From Paludibacteraceae bacterium (GTDB taxonomy: Bacteria; Bacteroidota; Bacteroidia; Bacteroidales; Paludibacteraceae), in the NCBI GenBank assembly GCA_024692565.1, contig JAILMN010000005.1:22832-86831 (forward strand): a stretch of DNA of 64,000 bases. The letters are read 5' to 3'. Below the pieces are notes generated by a model. That model was given only the letters and a program-made list of their open reading frames with translations. It did not search any database and was not told the origin of the DNA. The first letter of the stretch is position 1, and each line of letters opens with the position of its first letter. Below, piece by piece: positions 17,582 through 26,070 of the stretch. The position numbers and the translations under genes were made by a program.

Positions 17582-18385
17582 TTAATCTTTTACTATTTTC
17601 TTGATTTGAACCAACATGCGGTCGGCTTCTTTGCGATGTTTGGAGGCCGGATACTCGGTGATGAAATTATAGTATTCGTCCTGCGTATCACGGGCACGGT
17701 CAACTTTCAATTCCTCGAATGAGTTGACCATCTGCTGGTATTTGGACTGCAGCATGAGCCAACTGAAATCCTCTTGGTACTTGTTACTCGGGTAATTCTT
17801 GAGCGCATTCTTGCATACCAATTCGCAACTCAAATAGTTATTACCAAGATACGAACCTAAGTTATAATATAACTTAGCATTGTATAATTCTTTGAGCGCC
17901 AATTTGTCATACAATTCCGTCATTTCCTTGTATGCCTGCTCGGCGTACGGGCTCTCCGGATAGAGCTCCACAAAGAGCGTGAATGCATCAATTGCATTGC
18001 GGGTGATGGTCTGGTCGAGGCGTGCGTCAGGCGACTCTAAATACTGACAGTGTCCCACCTGAAAATGCGCCTCAATTGCATATTTACCCTTCGGGTAATT
18101 GCGCACGTAGGCTTGGTAATAACTTGTAGCAGATTCATAACTTTTCTGTCCCATGTAACTGCGCGCCAAGTATGCCAAAATGTCCTCCGAACGCTCCGTC
18201 CCTTTGTAGTACGCTACCACGTCATCGAGCAGCGTTTGCGCCTTCACATACTGCTTGTCATTGAAATACTGCAGCGCCGCCTGATACTTCTCTTCAGGGT
18301 CACGCGATTTCAACAAACGCTGGTACTCTCCACAACTTGTGAGGAGCACCGTCAAGAGCAATATGAACAATCCTTTTTTGCGCAT
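17582..18385 (-). CDS. bamD: Outer membrane assembly lipoprotein BamD
   Basis: A 267-residue lipoprotein. The signal peptide MRKKGLFILLLTVLLTSC ends in a lipobox Cys and is followed by tetratricopeptide-type helices (EKYQAALQYFNDKQYVKAQ, ILAYLARSYMGQKSYESA, FVELYPESPYAEQAYKEM). This matches BamD, the essential TPR lipoprotein of the BAM complex that folds outer-membrane barrels. It is the first gene of the bamD-rpoZ-coaBC operon and has a recognisable promoter at 18402-18434. Confidence 0.93.
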   Translation of the reverse strand: MRKKGLFILLLTVLLTSCGEYQRLLKSRDPEEKYQAALQYFNDKQYVKAQTLLDDVVAYYKGTERSEDILAYLARSYMGQKSYESATSYYQAYVRNYPKGKYAIEAHFQVGHCQYLESPDARLDQTITRNAIDAFTLFVELYPESPYAEQAYKEMTELYDKLALKELYNAKLYYNLGSYLGNNYLSCELVCKNALKNYPSNKYQEDFSWLMLQSKYQQMVNSFEELKVDRARDTQDEYYNFITEYPASKHRKEADRMLVQIKKIVKD

Positions 18386-18401
18386 TTCGCCAAATTAGCC
18401 T

Positions 18402-18434
18402 GCAAAAGTACTGCTTTTTTTTGAATTATGCAAA
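18402..18434 (-). promoter_or_regulatory. Promoter for bamD-rpoZ-coaBC
   Basis: On the minus strand TTTGCATAATTC is followed by TACTTTTGC (complement of 18402-18410), 17 bp before the bamD ATG. It lies in the gap between the apbE stop and bamD. Confidence 0.75.
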
Positions 18435-18442
18435 TATTTTTT

Positions 18443-19465
18443 TTATTTTGCTATCAATTCTGCCCAATTAGGGGATGTTAGGGTCACTAAACTGTCATTT
18501 TGTGCCACAATCAGGTAGCATGCAGCATCTTCGGCGCGTTGCATCAGTTCGAGTGCTTGTTCGGCTCCGACAACCATACATGCGGTCGCCAAAGCATCGG
18601 CACGCATGCAACTGCTGCTGACCACGGTAGCACTTAGCAACGAGTGCTGCACCGGATAACCTGTTCGCGGGTCAATCGTATGACTGCGACGTTCCCCGTC
18701 CGCATAGTAATAATTGCGATAGTTACCGCTCGTTGCCATACAGATATCGCTCACTTCCAGCACCTCTTGCAACTCCTCTTGCGCGCCTTCGTTATTGAGA
18801 TTCGGCTTTGTGATACCGATGTGCCATTTGTCTCCTTTGGCATTCTTCCCGTGTGCCACGATCTCGCCGCCGATATCCACCAGATAATTGCCGCAACCGT
18901 TCCTGCGCAGCATCGCAGCAATCAGGTCGCATGCCTGCCCTTTGGCTACAGCTCCGCCGTCCAACTGCACCCGCGGATCAGCCTTCACCACTTTATGCTC
19001 CACCAGCGATACTTTGTCAAAACCCACAAACTCACGCAGCGAGTCAATAGTCTGACTACTGATGGATGCATACTGATCGCTCTTGCGGCCAAAGCCAAAG
19101 GCTTTCACCAACGGCGCTACCGTGATATCGAACGCCCCGTCCGAAATCGTGTAAACACGTTGTGCCTCTGTCCACATGGCTTCAAAAGCCGCATCGGTCG
19201 TCGTGTCGCGGTTGTCGTTGATAGCACTGAGCACAGAGTGGGGATTGAAGAGACTCAGACTGTTATCGAACGCCTGCAGCGACGCTTGAATACTGTCCTG
19301 CAAGTCGTGTTTCGCCTCGTAACGAATCGAATAATACGTCCCGAAGACCTTTCCCTCGTTGTGGAAATACTGCGCCTTCGCCTCGTTATCCCAACCCCAA
19401 ATAAGCAACGCTGCCAAGCCTATACCTAACAGCGCACTGATAATATGTTGCTTATTAACGTGCAT
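18443..19465 (-). CDS. apbE: FAD:protein FMN transferase ApbE
   Basis: A 340-residue exported flavin transferase with an N-terminal hydrophobic segment (IISALLGIGLAALLIWGW). Diagnostic ApbE pieces are GKVFGTYYSIRY, FDITVAPLVKAFGFG, VQLDGGAVAKGQACDLI and the HTIDPRTGYPV signature. The enzyme covalently attaches FMN to a Ser/Thr of extracytoplasmic flavoproteins such as NqrB/C or RnfG. No such target with an FMN-attachment motif is visible in the adjacent barrels. The start overlaps the stop of the upstream barrel gene by 1 bp, which indicates tight coupling. Confidence 0.95.
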   Translation of the reverse strand: MHVNKQHIISALLGIGLAALLIWGWDNEAKAQYFHNEGKVFGTYYSIRYEAKHDLQDSIQASLQAFDNSLSLFNPHSVLSAINDNRDTTTDAAFEAMWTEAQRVYTISDGAFDITVAPLVKAFGFGRKSDQYASISSQTIDSLREFVGFDKVSLVEHKVVKADPRVQLDGGAVAKGQACDLIAAMLRRNGCGNYLVDIGGEIVAHGKNAKGDKWHIGITKPNLNNEGAQEELQEVLEVSDICMATSGNYRNYYYADGERRSHTIDPRTGYPVQHSLLSATVVSSSCMRADALATACMVVGAEQALELMQRAEDAACYLIVAQNDSLVTLTSPNWAELIAK

Positions 19466-20352
19466 CAGAACCAGAATCCGAGACCGATCACGCCGTTCAG
19501 TTTCTGATTGTACAGCTTCTCGTCACCCGAACCATGTACATACACATTGTCGCGAGTGATGCCGTCCGGATTGATCGAACCCTGCGCAAACAGATCCAAC
19601 GTCAGCGGGCCAATCTCCCATTCTTTGTCAATCTTCAACGAGATATTCGTTACCGCGAACTTCGAGTTTCCGTACAGATCACTCCTCCACGGCGACATAC
19701 CTAATTGCGCACCGATGGTCAGACCGATGTCCTCGAAATTATAGTCATAACCCAACTCGAGATAACTACTCCAAGCGCGATGCGGGTCTCCGAACTCGTC
19801 ATACACCAGGTCATTACCGGCAATCGTCGTGTACCAGTTGATATACGCACCGTGATTGAGGAAATAACCGAAGTTATAACCTAACCATACTTCGGTCGTA
19901 CTCGTTCCGCCTTCGGCATCGATAGTAGCTACGCTCTTCCAGTTGAAGAAATTCGTTCCGTCGCAGTAGTAATAGTGGTTAAAACCAAGGTTTAGACCAA
20001 ACAGCGACAGCGAACCGATGATGTCAATCTCCGGCATAAAACGGGTGTTCGGGTCAATCTCATTACCTTCTGCATCGGTATATGTAGCCGCACCTCTGCG
20101 GAAACGCCAATCGGACGCACCGATGTTACCCCAAGCACCGATACGGAACTCAATCGCACCGCTCAATGCATCAAAACCCACAAGGGCTTCCGGCTGCAGA
20201 CTCAGACCTCCGTTATACTGGCCACGCCAGATATAAGCGCTTACCACTTCTGCACCGGCCTCGTAAGCAAAACCAATCGTTTCGGCGTCATCTTGCGCCA
20301 TCACAGACATAGCTGTCATTGCAGCTATCACACATGTAAAAATTTTCTTCAT
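19465..20352 (-). CDS. Exported beta-barrel-type protein, Gcw_chp-like, paralogue 1
   Basis: A 295-residue protein with a clear signal peptide (MKKIFTCVIAAMTAMSVMAQ) and alternating aromatic beta-strand pattern to its last residues (GVIGLGFWF), as expected for an outer-membrane barrel. AYIWRGQYNGG near the start resembles the TIGR02001/Gcw_chp group, function unknown. It shares blocks with the next gene upstream: YIWRG against YLWRG, RAWSSYLELGYDY against RAWSSYLQVSYTH, and a PWRS segment. The pair arose by duplication. It precedes and is coupled to apbE. Confidence 0.78.
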   Translation of the reverse strand: MKKIFTCVIAAMTAMSVMAQDDAETIGFAYEAGAEVVSAYIWRGQYNGGLSLQPEALVGFDALSGAIEFRIGAWGNIGASDWRFRRGAATYTDAEGNEIDPNTRFMPEIDIIGSLSLFGLNLGFNHYYYCDGTNFFNWKSVATIDAEGGTSTTEVWLGYNFGYFLNHGAYINWYTTIAGNDLVYDEFGDPHRAWSSYLELGYDYNFEDIGLTIGAQLGMSPWRSDLYGNSKFAVTNISLKIDKEWEIGPLTLDLFAQGSINPDGITRDNVYVHGSGDEKLYNQKLNGVIGLGFWF

Positions 20353-20365
20353 TGCTATTTTTTTG

Positions 20366-21256
20366 TTACTTTAAATAAACTCCAAATGCTATATTCGCAT
20401 TGATACTTTGATTTCCCGGATCCAAGGGCTTCCACCTCACGCTACTGCGGTCTGCCGCTATAGCCGACGGGTTGATGACCAATTGCCCCTCTACCATCAG
20501 TCCGCAGTGCTCACTGGCGCTCCAGTCTTTGCGCAAACGAACCTCTAAGTTCTGCACCGCAAAATCACGTTGATAGCCCGTGTAACAACTGCGCCAAGGG
20601 GTGATGCCCAACGCTCCGTAGAGGCTGATGTCGTACGGGAAATGATGGGTGTAACTGACTTGCAGATAACTCGACCACGCCCGTACTGTGTCCCCTGCTG
20701 CATTGATATATCCGTCAGAGGCAGCAACACGTGTAGCCCAAAGGATACTCAGAGGTAACTTACTACTGACCGTCCAGCGCACATTCAACTCCAAGCGGTT
20801 GCCTCGATCCGGATAATTGCGAAAATCAAAGAACCCGCAGTTGAAATTATGGATATAAAGCAGGTATATATTCAGTCCCCAGCGGGCAAAACCCAACGAG
20901 ATATCCAATTCCGGTTCAAACTGTTTGAACGACCAATCGGTAACGCCTACATTCCACCACATGTTCGCATACGCACCGCCGTAACCCACCGTCGCTTCCG
21001 CCTGTATATTCGCGCCTCCGGCATACAATCCGCGCCATAAATACGTGGTCTGTATTTTTGCGAACACGTCGTAGGTAAAACCCACAGGCTCTTTATATTC
21101 CGCGAAATAATAGGCTGCGTCTTTCTTCTCCGGCTCAAGCTGAGACGAACTCACCTCTTCCTGTGCATGTACACGCGGGCAGAAGAAAAAAGGCAACGCC
21201 CCGACGCAAAACGTCAGAGCTATTACCCTTTGTGTTAATTTGCAAAATCTGCCCAT
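20366..21256 (-). CDS. Exported beta-barrel-type protein, Gcw_chp-like, paralogue 2
   Basis: A 296-residue paralogue of the following gene. The signal peptide runs from the ATG at 21256 (preceded by an A-run) through FCVGALPFFFCPRVHAQ; an ATG at 21283 would add nine residues. Beta-strand alternation, TTYLWRGLYAGG and ITPWRSCYTGYQRDFAVQNL align with its neighbour. It is likely an outer-membrane protein of unknown role. It lies 13 bp upstream of paralogue 1, so the three genes to apbE look like one unit. Confidence 0.75.
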   Translation of the reverse strand: MGRFCKLTQRVIALTFCVGALPFFFCPRVHAQEEVSSSQLEPEKKDAAYYFAEYKEPVGFTYDVFAKIQTTYLWRGLYAGGANIQAEATVGYGGAYANMWWNVGVTDWSFKQFEPELDISLGFARWGLNIYLLYIHNFNCGFFDFRNYPDRGNRLELNVRWTVSSKLPLSILWATRVAASDGYINAAGDTVRAWSSYLQVSYTHHFPYDISLYGALGITPWRSCYTGYQRDFAVQNLEVRLRKDWSASEHCGLMVEGQLVINPSAIAADRSSVRWKPLDPGNQSINANIAFGVYLK

Positions 21257-21320
21257 TTTTTGCACAATACGTAGCGCTATCATGAGGGCGTGCCCGTAGT
21301 CGCGCGAGTATTAGTGCAAG

Positions 21321-21563
21321 CTAGAGTGCATTCTGCACTTCCCATGCCTTGCGCAGCGCTACTTCCAAAATACGAGTGTTGCTGAATACTACAATACCGC
21401 CATCGGGACCCGGCTCAATGTGATAATCTGCGTTACCCTCACCGTTAAAATAAGCTCTTACTTCCTCGCCGGAGATATTCAACTCTGCTGCGATAGCGTC
21501 CATGCTACCATGAGGAAGACTGTCTTTTACTGCACGAAGGCGATTAAATGTTGTACGCACCAT
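21321..21563 (-). CDS. Small putative helix-turn-helix protein
   Basis: An 80-residue soluble protein. Residues about 18-40 (GSMDAIAAELNISGEEVRAY) read like a helix-turn-helix of the kind found in small regulators. The rest (PDGGIVVFSNTRILEVALRK) is a short strand-helix unit. I do not recognise a named family. It is the first gene after a good promoter at 21623-21655, and the barrel-apbE genes follow on the same strand, so it may be co-transcribed with or regulate them. Confidence 0.68.
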   Translation of the reverse strand: MVRTTFNRLRAVKDSLPHGSMDAIAAELNISGEEVRAYFNGEGNADYHIEPGPDGGIVVFSNTRILEVALRKAWEVQNAL

Positions 21564-21622
21564 AATTATTACAAATTTTATAGGATTTATAGATGTTAAT
21601 TAGCTCGTTTTTGAAATTTTGC

Positions 21623-21655
21623 GCAAAATTACAACAAAATTTTCATATACGCAAG
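21623..21655 (-). promoter_or_regulatory. Promoter before the small HTH-like gene
   Basis: On the minus strand CTTGCGTATATG is followed by TAATTTTGC (complement of 21623-21631), giving a leader of about 60 nt before the ATG at 21563. Confidence 0.75.
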
Positions 21656-21675
21656 AAAAATGAGTTTTATTTTTA

Positions 21676-23019
21676 TTATCGCTCAAAAATTTTGAATTGC
21701 CAAGGCTTCAGCGTGAAGCTCTGCGAAGCCTCAAATTGGTGCTTCTTGCCGCATAAACACTTGTATGAACCCTCATAACCCGTCAAGTCAAGCGTCACGT
21801 TCTGCTCTTTGTCGCTCATGTTCATCACCGCGATCACCGTGTTCGTGTGCCAGCGGCCTTTTTTCTCACGTGCGATAGCGAAGATAGCCTCGTTGTCTGC
21901 CGGGATACGAACCATCGGAGCACCTACTTCCTGACTGAATAGCGCTTTGTTGCGTTCGCGCAATGCATTCAGCTTCTTATACAATTCGGCTTGAGAGAAC
22001 GCTTCGTCCTTGTCAATCAGATCTTTCTCAAAGAACTCCAACCGGTGATGGTTACCGCTCAACTGACCGGTGTAGATCAGCGGCATACCCGGCACCACAT
22101 ACGTGAAGGCAGCGAACAAAGGTACGGCATCGCCCATACGCTCTTGCTCTGTGCCTTGCCAACTGTTCTCATCATGATTTGTGATGAAGTTCATGCGAAT
22201 AGCCTCGGGACGAATCGTCGAATCCGCTTTCGCAAAATATGCCCACAGGTCTTCCACACTGTTCTTGCCTTGCGCTACGCCGTTCATCAACTTATGCAGC
22301 GTCCAGCCGTAATACATATCGAATGCCGTTTTGGTCAAATCATCTGCTTCGTCTTCGTCCTCGGCGAGTGTGAACATATCCGGATGGCTTATACGTAAGT
22401 CACTCATCGCCCAATTCCAGAAGTCCGTCGGCACCTCGCCTGCTACATCGCAGCGGAAACCGTCGATACCGATCGAATCCATCCACCAATGCATGGCTTT
22501 GAGCATCTCGTTGCGCATCTCTTGGTTGTCATAGTTCAGCTTGGAGATGTCCGTCCAGTCGTACTGCACCATCAGGTTACCGAGGCTGTCGCGATAGTGC
22601 CAACCCTCGTTCTTCGTCCATTCGCTATCCGGCGCCGTGTGGTTAGCAACCCAATCCAAAATCACCTTAAAGCCCTGTTTATGAGCGGCTTTGAGGAAAT
22701 GTTCGAAGTCCTCACGCGTTCCGAATTCCGGGTTGATGGCGCAGTAGTCGATGATCGAATAGTAACTGCCGAGCGTACCTTTGCGCGTGATCTTACCGAT
22801 CGGTTGACAAGGCATCACCCAGATGATGTCGATGCCGTTTTTCTTCAGCTCCGGCAGCAGGGCTTCGGCGGCTGCAAACGTACCTTCAGGCGTAGCCTGA
22901 CGTGTGTTCAACTCATAGATGGTAGCGTCATAAGCCCATTTGGGGTGACGCAACTCCGTTTGTTCTGCGCAGCTGATCATCGCCAATGCAGCTAACGCCA
23001 GCAAAAATGTCTTTTTCAT
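21676..23019 (-). CDS. GH13 alpha-amylase family lipoprotein 1
   Basis: A 447-residue glycoside hydrolase family 13 protein. The ATG at 23019 starts a lipoprotein signal (MKKTFLLALAALAMISC). The GH13 conserved regions are seen in order: VILDWVANHTA (region I), GIDGFRCDVAGEVP with the Asp nucleophile (II), MFTLAEDED with the acid-base Glu (III) and FITNHDENSW (IV). It would cleave alpha-1,4-glucans at the cell surface or in the periplasm. It lies 21 bp after the second GH13 gene; the junction is made of heptamer repeats. Confidence 0.92.
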   Translation of the reverse strand: MKKTFLLALAALAMISCAEQTELRHPKWAYDATIYELNTRQATPEGTFAAAEALLPELKKNGIDIIWVMPCQPIGKITRKGTLGSYYSIIDYCAINPEFGTREDFEHFLKAAHKQGFKVILDWVANHTAPDSEWTKNEGWHYRDSLGNLMVQYDWTDISKLNYDNQEMRNEMLKAMHWWMDSIGIDGFRCDVAGEVPTDFWNWAMSDLRISHPDMFTLAEDEDEADDLTKTAFDMYYGWTLHKLMNGVAQGKNSVEDLWAYFAKADSTIRPEAIRMNFITNHDENSWQGTEQERMGDAVPLFAAFTYVVPGMPLIYTGQLSGNHHRLEFFEKDLIDKDEAFSQAELYKKLNALRERNKALFSQEVGAPMVRIPADNEAIFAIAREKKGRWHTNTVIAVMNMSDKEQNVTLDLTGYEGSYKCLCGKKHQFEASQSFTLKPWQFKIFER

Positions 23020-23021
23020 AT

Positions 23022-23042
23022 ACACATTAAACATTACACATT
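23022..23042. repeat. Three heptamer repeats at a gene junction
   Basis: acacatt-aaacatt-acacatt, three 7-bp units, lie exactly between the two GH13 genes and overlap the stop of the upstream one. Confidence 0.7.
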
Positions 23043-25071
23043 AATCCGTCAGGATTTTGTAGGTTAAATCATTGCGATTGATACTTACCGTCACTTTCTT
23101 TCCTAAATAGATTCGTTGGAATACGATCTCGTCCGGACGGTCGATGAGCGGAATAAAATCGCCGTACAGCAGCGGCATCGAGTTGCGACGCATGTGTATC
23201 AGTTCGGCTACATCATTGCGCATCTTCTTCTCCTCTGCATTCAGCGTTTCAAAGCGCATCATATGGCGGTTGTCCGGGTCATTACCGCCTACTTCGGCAT
23301 ACTCATCGCCCTGGTAGATACACGGCACACCCGGCAGCGTCATATTCAGCACCTCAAGCAGCATCGCGCGTTTGTACGCAATCGTGCTGTCGCCGATACC
23401 CACTTCCTGCGTCCAACCTTCCTCTTTGCCCGACGAATAGATGTCTATCGCGCCGCCTGCGATAGAAGCAAAACGTATCTGGTCGTGATTACCGCTGATG
23501 TTACCCATCGTATGGTGCGCACCATAGGTGCGAAGGGACGTCAACTCGTTGTTCATCACTTCGTCCATTCCTTTGAGTCCGCACAGCGCCTCGCGTGCCG
23601 TGAAATAGACGTTGAAATCGAATTGTGCATTCAGCATACCCGTCTTCACATAACTGCCGATCAGTTCCGGACTGCCGTAGGTCTCGCCGATCATCCAGAT
23701 AGCACGACCCGGCCAACGCGTAGCGATTTTCTGTCCCAACATACGCCAATACCCTTCGGGTATATGTTTGCATGCGTCGTGACGGAAACCGTCCAATTCA
23801 TAGTTCGCCAACCAGTACAGCGCACTGTCGGTCATCGCTTCGCAAACCTCTTCGCGCTCCAAGTCCAACGACGGTATATGTGTGTCGAACCAAGTCGTCA
23901 GACGCGCTTCGTCCCACAGCTCGAAATTACGCCTTCCGTCCGGCAGAATCGAGTCCGTGTGCCAGTCGGGATGCGCCTGCAGGGTAGGGGAATTGATGTG
24001 CATGTGGTTCGCCACATAATCCAACACCACGTTGATTCCATGCGCGTGCGCGCTATCTAATAAGGTGCGGAACTCCTCCGGCGTACCGAAGCGTTGTTCC
24101 AATTGCGTCGCATAAATCGGCCAATAACCGTGGTAACCGCTGAACTTCGTATAGGGTTTCGACGCATCGTATTTATTGCCGTTCTTGAATACATAGCAGC
24201 CCCACGCGTCGTATGGGTTCTGCGTTATCGGACTGATCCACAGCGTGTTAACGCCTAACTTATCAAAGTACCCGTCGCATATTTTCTTCGTCACTCCGGC
24301 GAGGTCACCGCCTTGATAATCGACGATGTCCAGCACTTCGGGACTGTTCATCTTCCAGTCGTTGTCCTCGTTGCCGTTGTAGAAGCGGTCGATGAGCAGC
24401 GAGTAAAGCACCTGTGCCTGCTGGTCGTGACGGTTCAGTTGAGCCGCATCCGTGATGATTTTACCGTCCTGCATCGGCAGCAGCAGGTCGTTGAATAGAT
24501 ACGTATCATCCTCTGCAAACACACGCAGGAACGTGCGACCGGTTGCCTTGATGCCCGATAGATCCAATGTCCACGTGCCGTCCGGATCTGCTTGCCATAA
24601 ATCATGGTCAATCAGGCAGTTCTGATGATACGCCTCGAACGACGGATTGGCTACCGAGTCATAGAATCCTACGCGCAACTTATCGTCTTCGTAACCCAAC
24701 GAGATAAGTGCCTGACGCACAGGCTTATGCGGCAGAACGGGAATGGCAAAACTGCCGCTCTGGTCATAGAATGTGATGGCGTGGATGGAGCGGTCGCGGT
24801 TAACGATCGTCATCTCGCGCAACACCTGCGGCGTACCGATGAGGTTCATGCACTCGATCGCTTCGCCCGATGTCCACTGCAAACCCTTCCATAAGGTCGT
24901 GTCGCCGTACAGCACCGGCACATAATCGGTCAGCACCACCTGCGTTGTGTCGCCGCTCATACGAATCGGCATGATAGGATTGGATTCTGCAATCACGGAA
25001 GCGATGTTCGTTCCTTTGTCACAGCCCGCCAGACATAAGACGAGCGATAGAAGAAGAATACTTTTTCTCAT
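23041..25071 (-). CDS. GH13 alpha-amylase family lipoprotein 2
   Basis: A 676-residue GH13 protein. The ATG at 25071 starts a lipoprotein signal ending LSLVLCLAGC; an in-frame ATG at 25095 would lie inside the promoter. Residues about 30-200 are a beta-rich N-terminal part. The catalytic barrel contains VVLDYVANHMH (I), DGFRHDACKHIP (II, nucleophile), MIGETYGSPE (III) and ISGNHDQIRF (IV). It is probably a surface or periplasmic starch or maltodextrin hydrolase. It heads a two-gene unit with GH13 lipoprotein 1, transcribed from a promoter carried by repeat element copy A. Confidence 0.92.
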   Translation of the reverse strand: MRKSILLLSLVLCLAGCDKGTNIASVIAESNPIMPIRMSGDTTQVVLTDYVPVLYGDTTLWKGLQWTSGEAIECMNLIGTPQVLREMTIVNRDRSIHAITFYDQSGSFAIPVLPHKPVRQALISLGYEDDKLRVGFYDSVANPSFEAYHQNCLIDHDLWQADPDGTWTLDLSGIKATGRTFLRVFAEDDTYLFNDLLLPMQDGKIITDAAQLNRHDQQAQVLYSLLIDRFYNGNEDNDWKMNSPEVLDIVDYQGGDLAGVTKKICDGYFDKLGVNTLWISPITQNPYDAWGCYVFKNGNKYDASKPYTKFSGYHGYWPIYATQLEQRFGTPEEFRTLLDSAHAHGINVVLDYVANHMHINSPTLQAHPDWHTDSILPDGRRNFELWDEARLTTWFDTHIPSLDLEREEVCEAMTDSALYWLANYELDGFRHDACKHIPEGYWRMLGQKIATRWPGRAIWMIGETYGSPELIGSYVKTGMLNAQFDFNVYFTAREALCGLKGMDEVMNNELTSLRTYGAHHTMGNISGNHDQIRFASIAGGAIDIYSSGKEEGWTQEVGIGDSTIAYKRAMLLEVLNMTLPGVPCIYQGDEYAEVGGNDPDNRHMMRFETLNAEEKKMRNDVAELIHMRRNSMPLLYGDFIPLIDRPDEIVFQRIYLGKKVTVSINRNDLTYKILTD

Positions 25072-25091
25072 ACTCAACACATTTTTGCGCT

Positions 25092-25124
25092 GCAAAATTA
25101 CAACAAAAATCGCACATATGCAAA
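25092..25124 (-). promoter_or_regulatory. Promoter of the GH13 pair, inside repeat element A
   Basis: On the minus strand TTTGCATATGTGCG is followed by TAATTTTGC (complement of 25092-25100), leaving a leader of only about 15-20 nt before the ATG at 25071. The same roughly 45-bp stretch recurs almost unchanged at 35701-35733. Confidence 0.82.
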
Positions 25125-25470
25125 TTTTTTAGCATTTTTTTTGCATGGCGGAGTAAAACTCCGCGATTATAGAGAGCCTAAGACTATGCAGATAGCGCAT
25201 ATACTCCTCAAAAAACACGGTGCCCCCCCGCTCGTGCTTTTGCGTTCCCCATCCGCAAAAGAACGTTTTTGCAGGAGTATATGCTGATATACGCTAACGC
25301 GAGGCTCTCTATAATCAGAAGCGACGAAAGGAGCGGATGGCAAAAAAATGCTTAGTTGGCATATATGCTGCTGGACACGAACGTAGATTCGGAGGGAACC
25401 CGCCCTGAGTGTGTGGAGTATATAGCGCTGACGAAGGGAAGGGGCGTGCCGAAATACTACTTTTTTTTGA
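25092..25470 (-). repeat. Dispersed structured element, copy A
   Basis: Read on the minus strand, this segment aligns along its whole length with 35365-35733. It starts with a promoter-like stretch ending GTAGTA and TTCGGCACGCCC. It then has CTCCGAATCTACG, TTTTTTTGCCATCCGC, and a long hairpin whose arms include GATTATAGAGAGCCT and its exact complement. The hairpin carries an apical stem CTTTTGCG/CGCAAAAG closing a G-rich loop. A small hairpin CGGAGTTTTACTCCG and a downstream promoter close the element. No reading frame is evident. It may encode a structured RNA or be a non-autonomous mobile cassette. Confidence 0.8.
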
Positions 25471-25538
25471 CATACACAAATTTTTTTGCATTTTTTTTAT
25501 AATTATTTGCGTATGTGAAATATTTTTCGTACAGTTAT

Positions 25539-25667
25539 CAAACGGTGACAAATTGTCACCAGTTGAAATTGACTGCAGCAGATGGCAAACAACGTTTCAC
25601 GGATATGGCCGATTCTGAGCAACTTCTGCGTCTCATTCAGTCTATTCCCTCTAAGAAAGCCGCTTAG
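25539..25667 (+). pseudogene. Remnant of a BRO-N / DinD-like phage antirepressor gene
   Basis: A 42-codon in-frame stretch ending at a TAG encodes VTNCHQLKLTAADGKQRF, TDMADSEQLLRLIQSIPS and KKAA. From memory this resembles an internal block of BRO-N family antirepressors and DinD-like proteins of Bacteroidota. The expected upstream half and the residues after the QSIPSxKA-type block are absent. No start codon or promoter suits it. It is probably a fossil of a prophage or mobile element, sitting beside repeat element A at the edge of the AT-rich island. Confidence 0.62.
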
Positions 25668-25791
25668 GTCATAGCGTCATCTCCTCCGAGAAAGCATCCG
25701 ACTGCATCCGCAAAATAGATGGTAAAAAAGGATAACGAGTTACCATTAGAAGAACGAAATAAGCACAATTTCACAAAAAATGGCACAAAAA

Positions 25792-25824
25792 TTTGGAGAT
25801 GTCATAATTTTTTACTAATTTTGC
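25792..25824 (+). promoter_or_regulatory. Promoter of the AT-rich island operon (leader RNA 1)
   Basis: TTTGG at 25792 and TAATTTTGC at 25816-25824 fit the Bacteroidota pattern. The first ATG of the downstream gene is about 300 nt away, so a long leader is made. Confidence 0.72.
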
Positions 25825-25825
25825 A

Positions 25826-26070
25826 GGCGATTTTGGAGAGAAAACCAAGATCAAGAGCGTTTATTGCTACTGCGTCCTGACAAACAGAAATCTGGTAAAT
25901 TTCTCTTTTTTAGGGTTGGGCAAAGTAAGGAATAACGCTTCCCCATATATGAATGTCACTATCGACTATCATATATCGGCGTGAAGCATTATACTCTTTG
26001 TTTCCCTAACGGTTTTACCAGAGCCATGTTTGCGATGAAGGATATAATACTTCGCGCTTTTTGTGTATAT
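25826..26070 (+). ncRNA. Candidate structured leader RNA, copy L1
   Basis: The leader before the lipoprotein gene at 26134 has GCGTTTATTG (25857-25866), then AAATCTGGTAAATTTC. A long imperfect hairpin follows, closed by CTGGTAAA and TTTACCAG, with further pairs TTAGGG/CCCTAA, CAAAG/CTTTG and ATATATGA/TCATATAT. A final hairpin GAAG..CTTC within GCGATGAAG to CTTCGCGC is followed by TTTTTG, resembling an intrinsic terminator. The same blocks in the same order occur at 59.6-59.9 kb. It could be a cis-acting attenuator or an independent small RNA. Confidence 0.6.

Noticed and set aside
23116..24060. A 314-codon plus-strand frame opposite a GH13 gene
   Set aside because: Antisense shadow of a gene with all four GH13 regions.
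25141..25470. Long inverted repeat as a retron or group II intron
   Set aside because: No reverse transcriptase gene or intron domain V-like hairpin is in the window, and the matching copy B has promoter elements at both ends.
25409..25618. A 69-codon plus-strand frame across the repeat element edge
   Set aside because: It runs through promoter-like and repeat DNA and reads the antirepressor remnant in the wrong frame.
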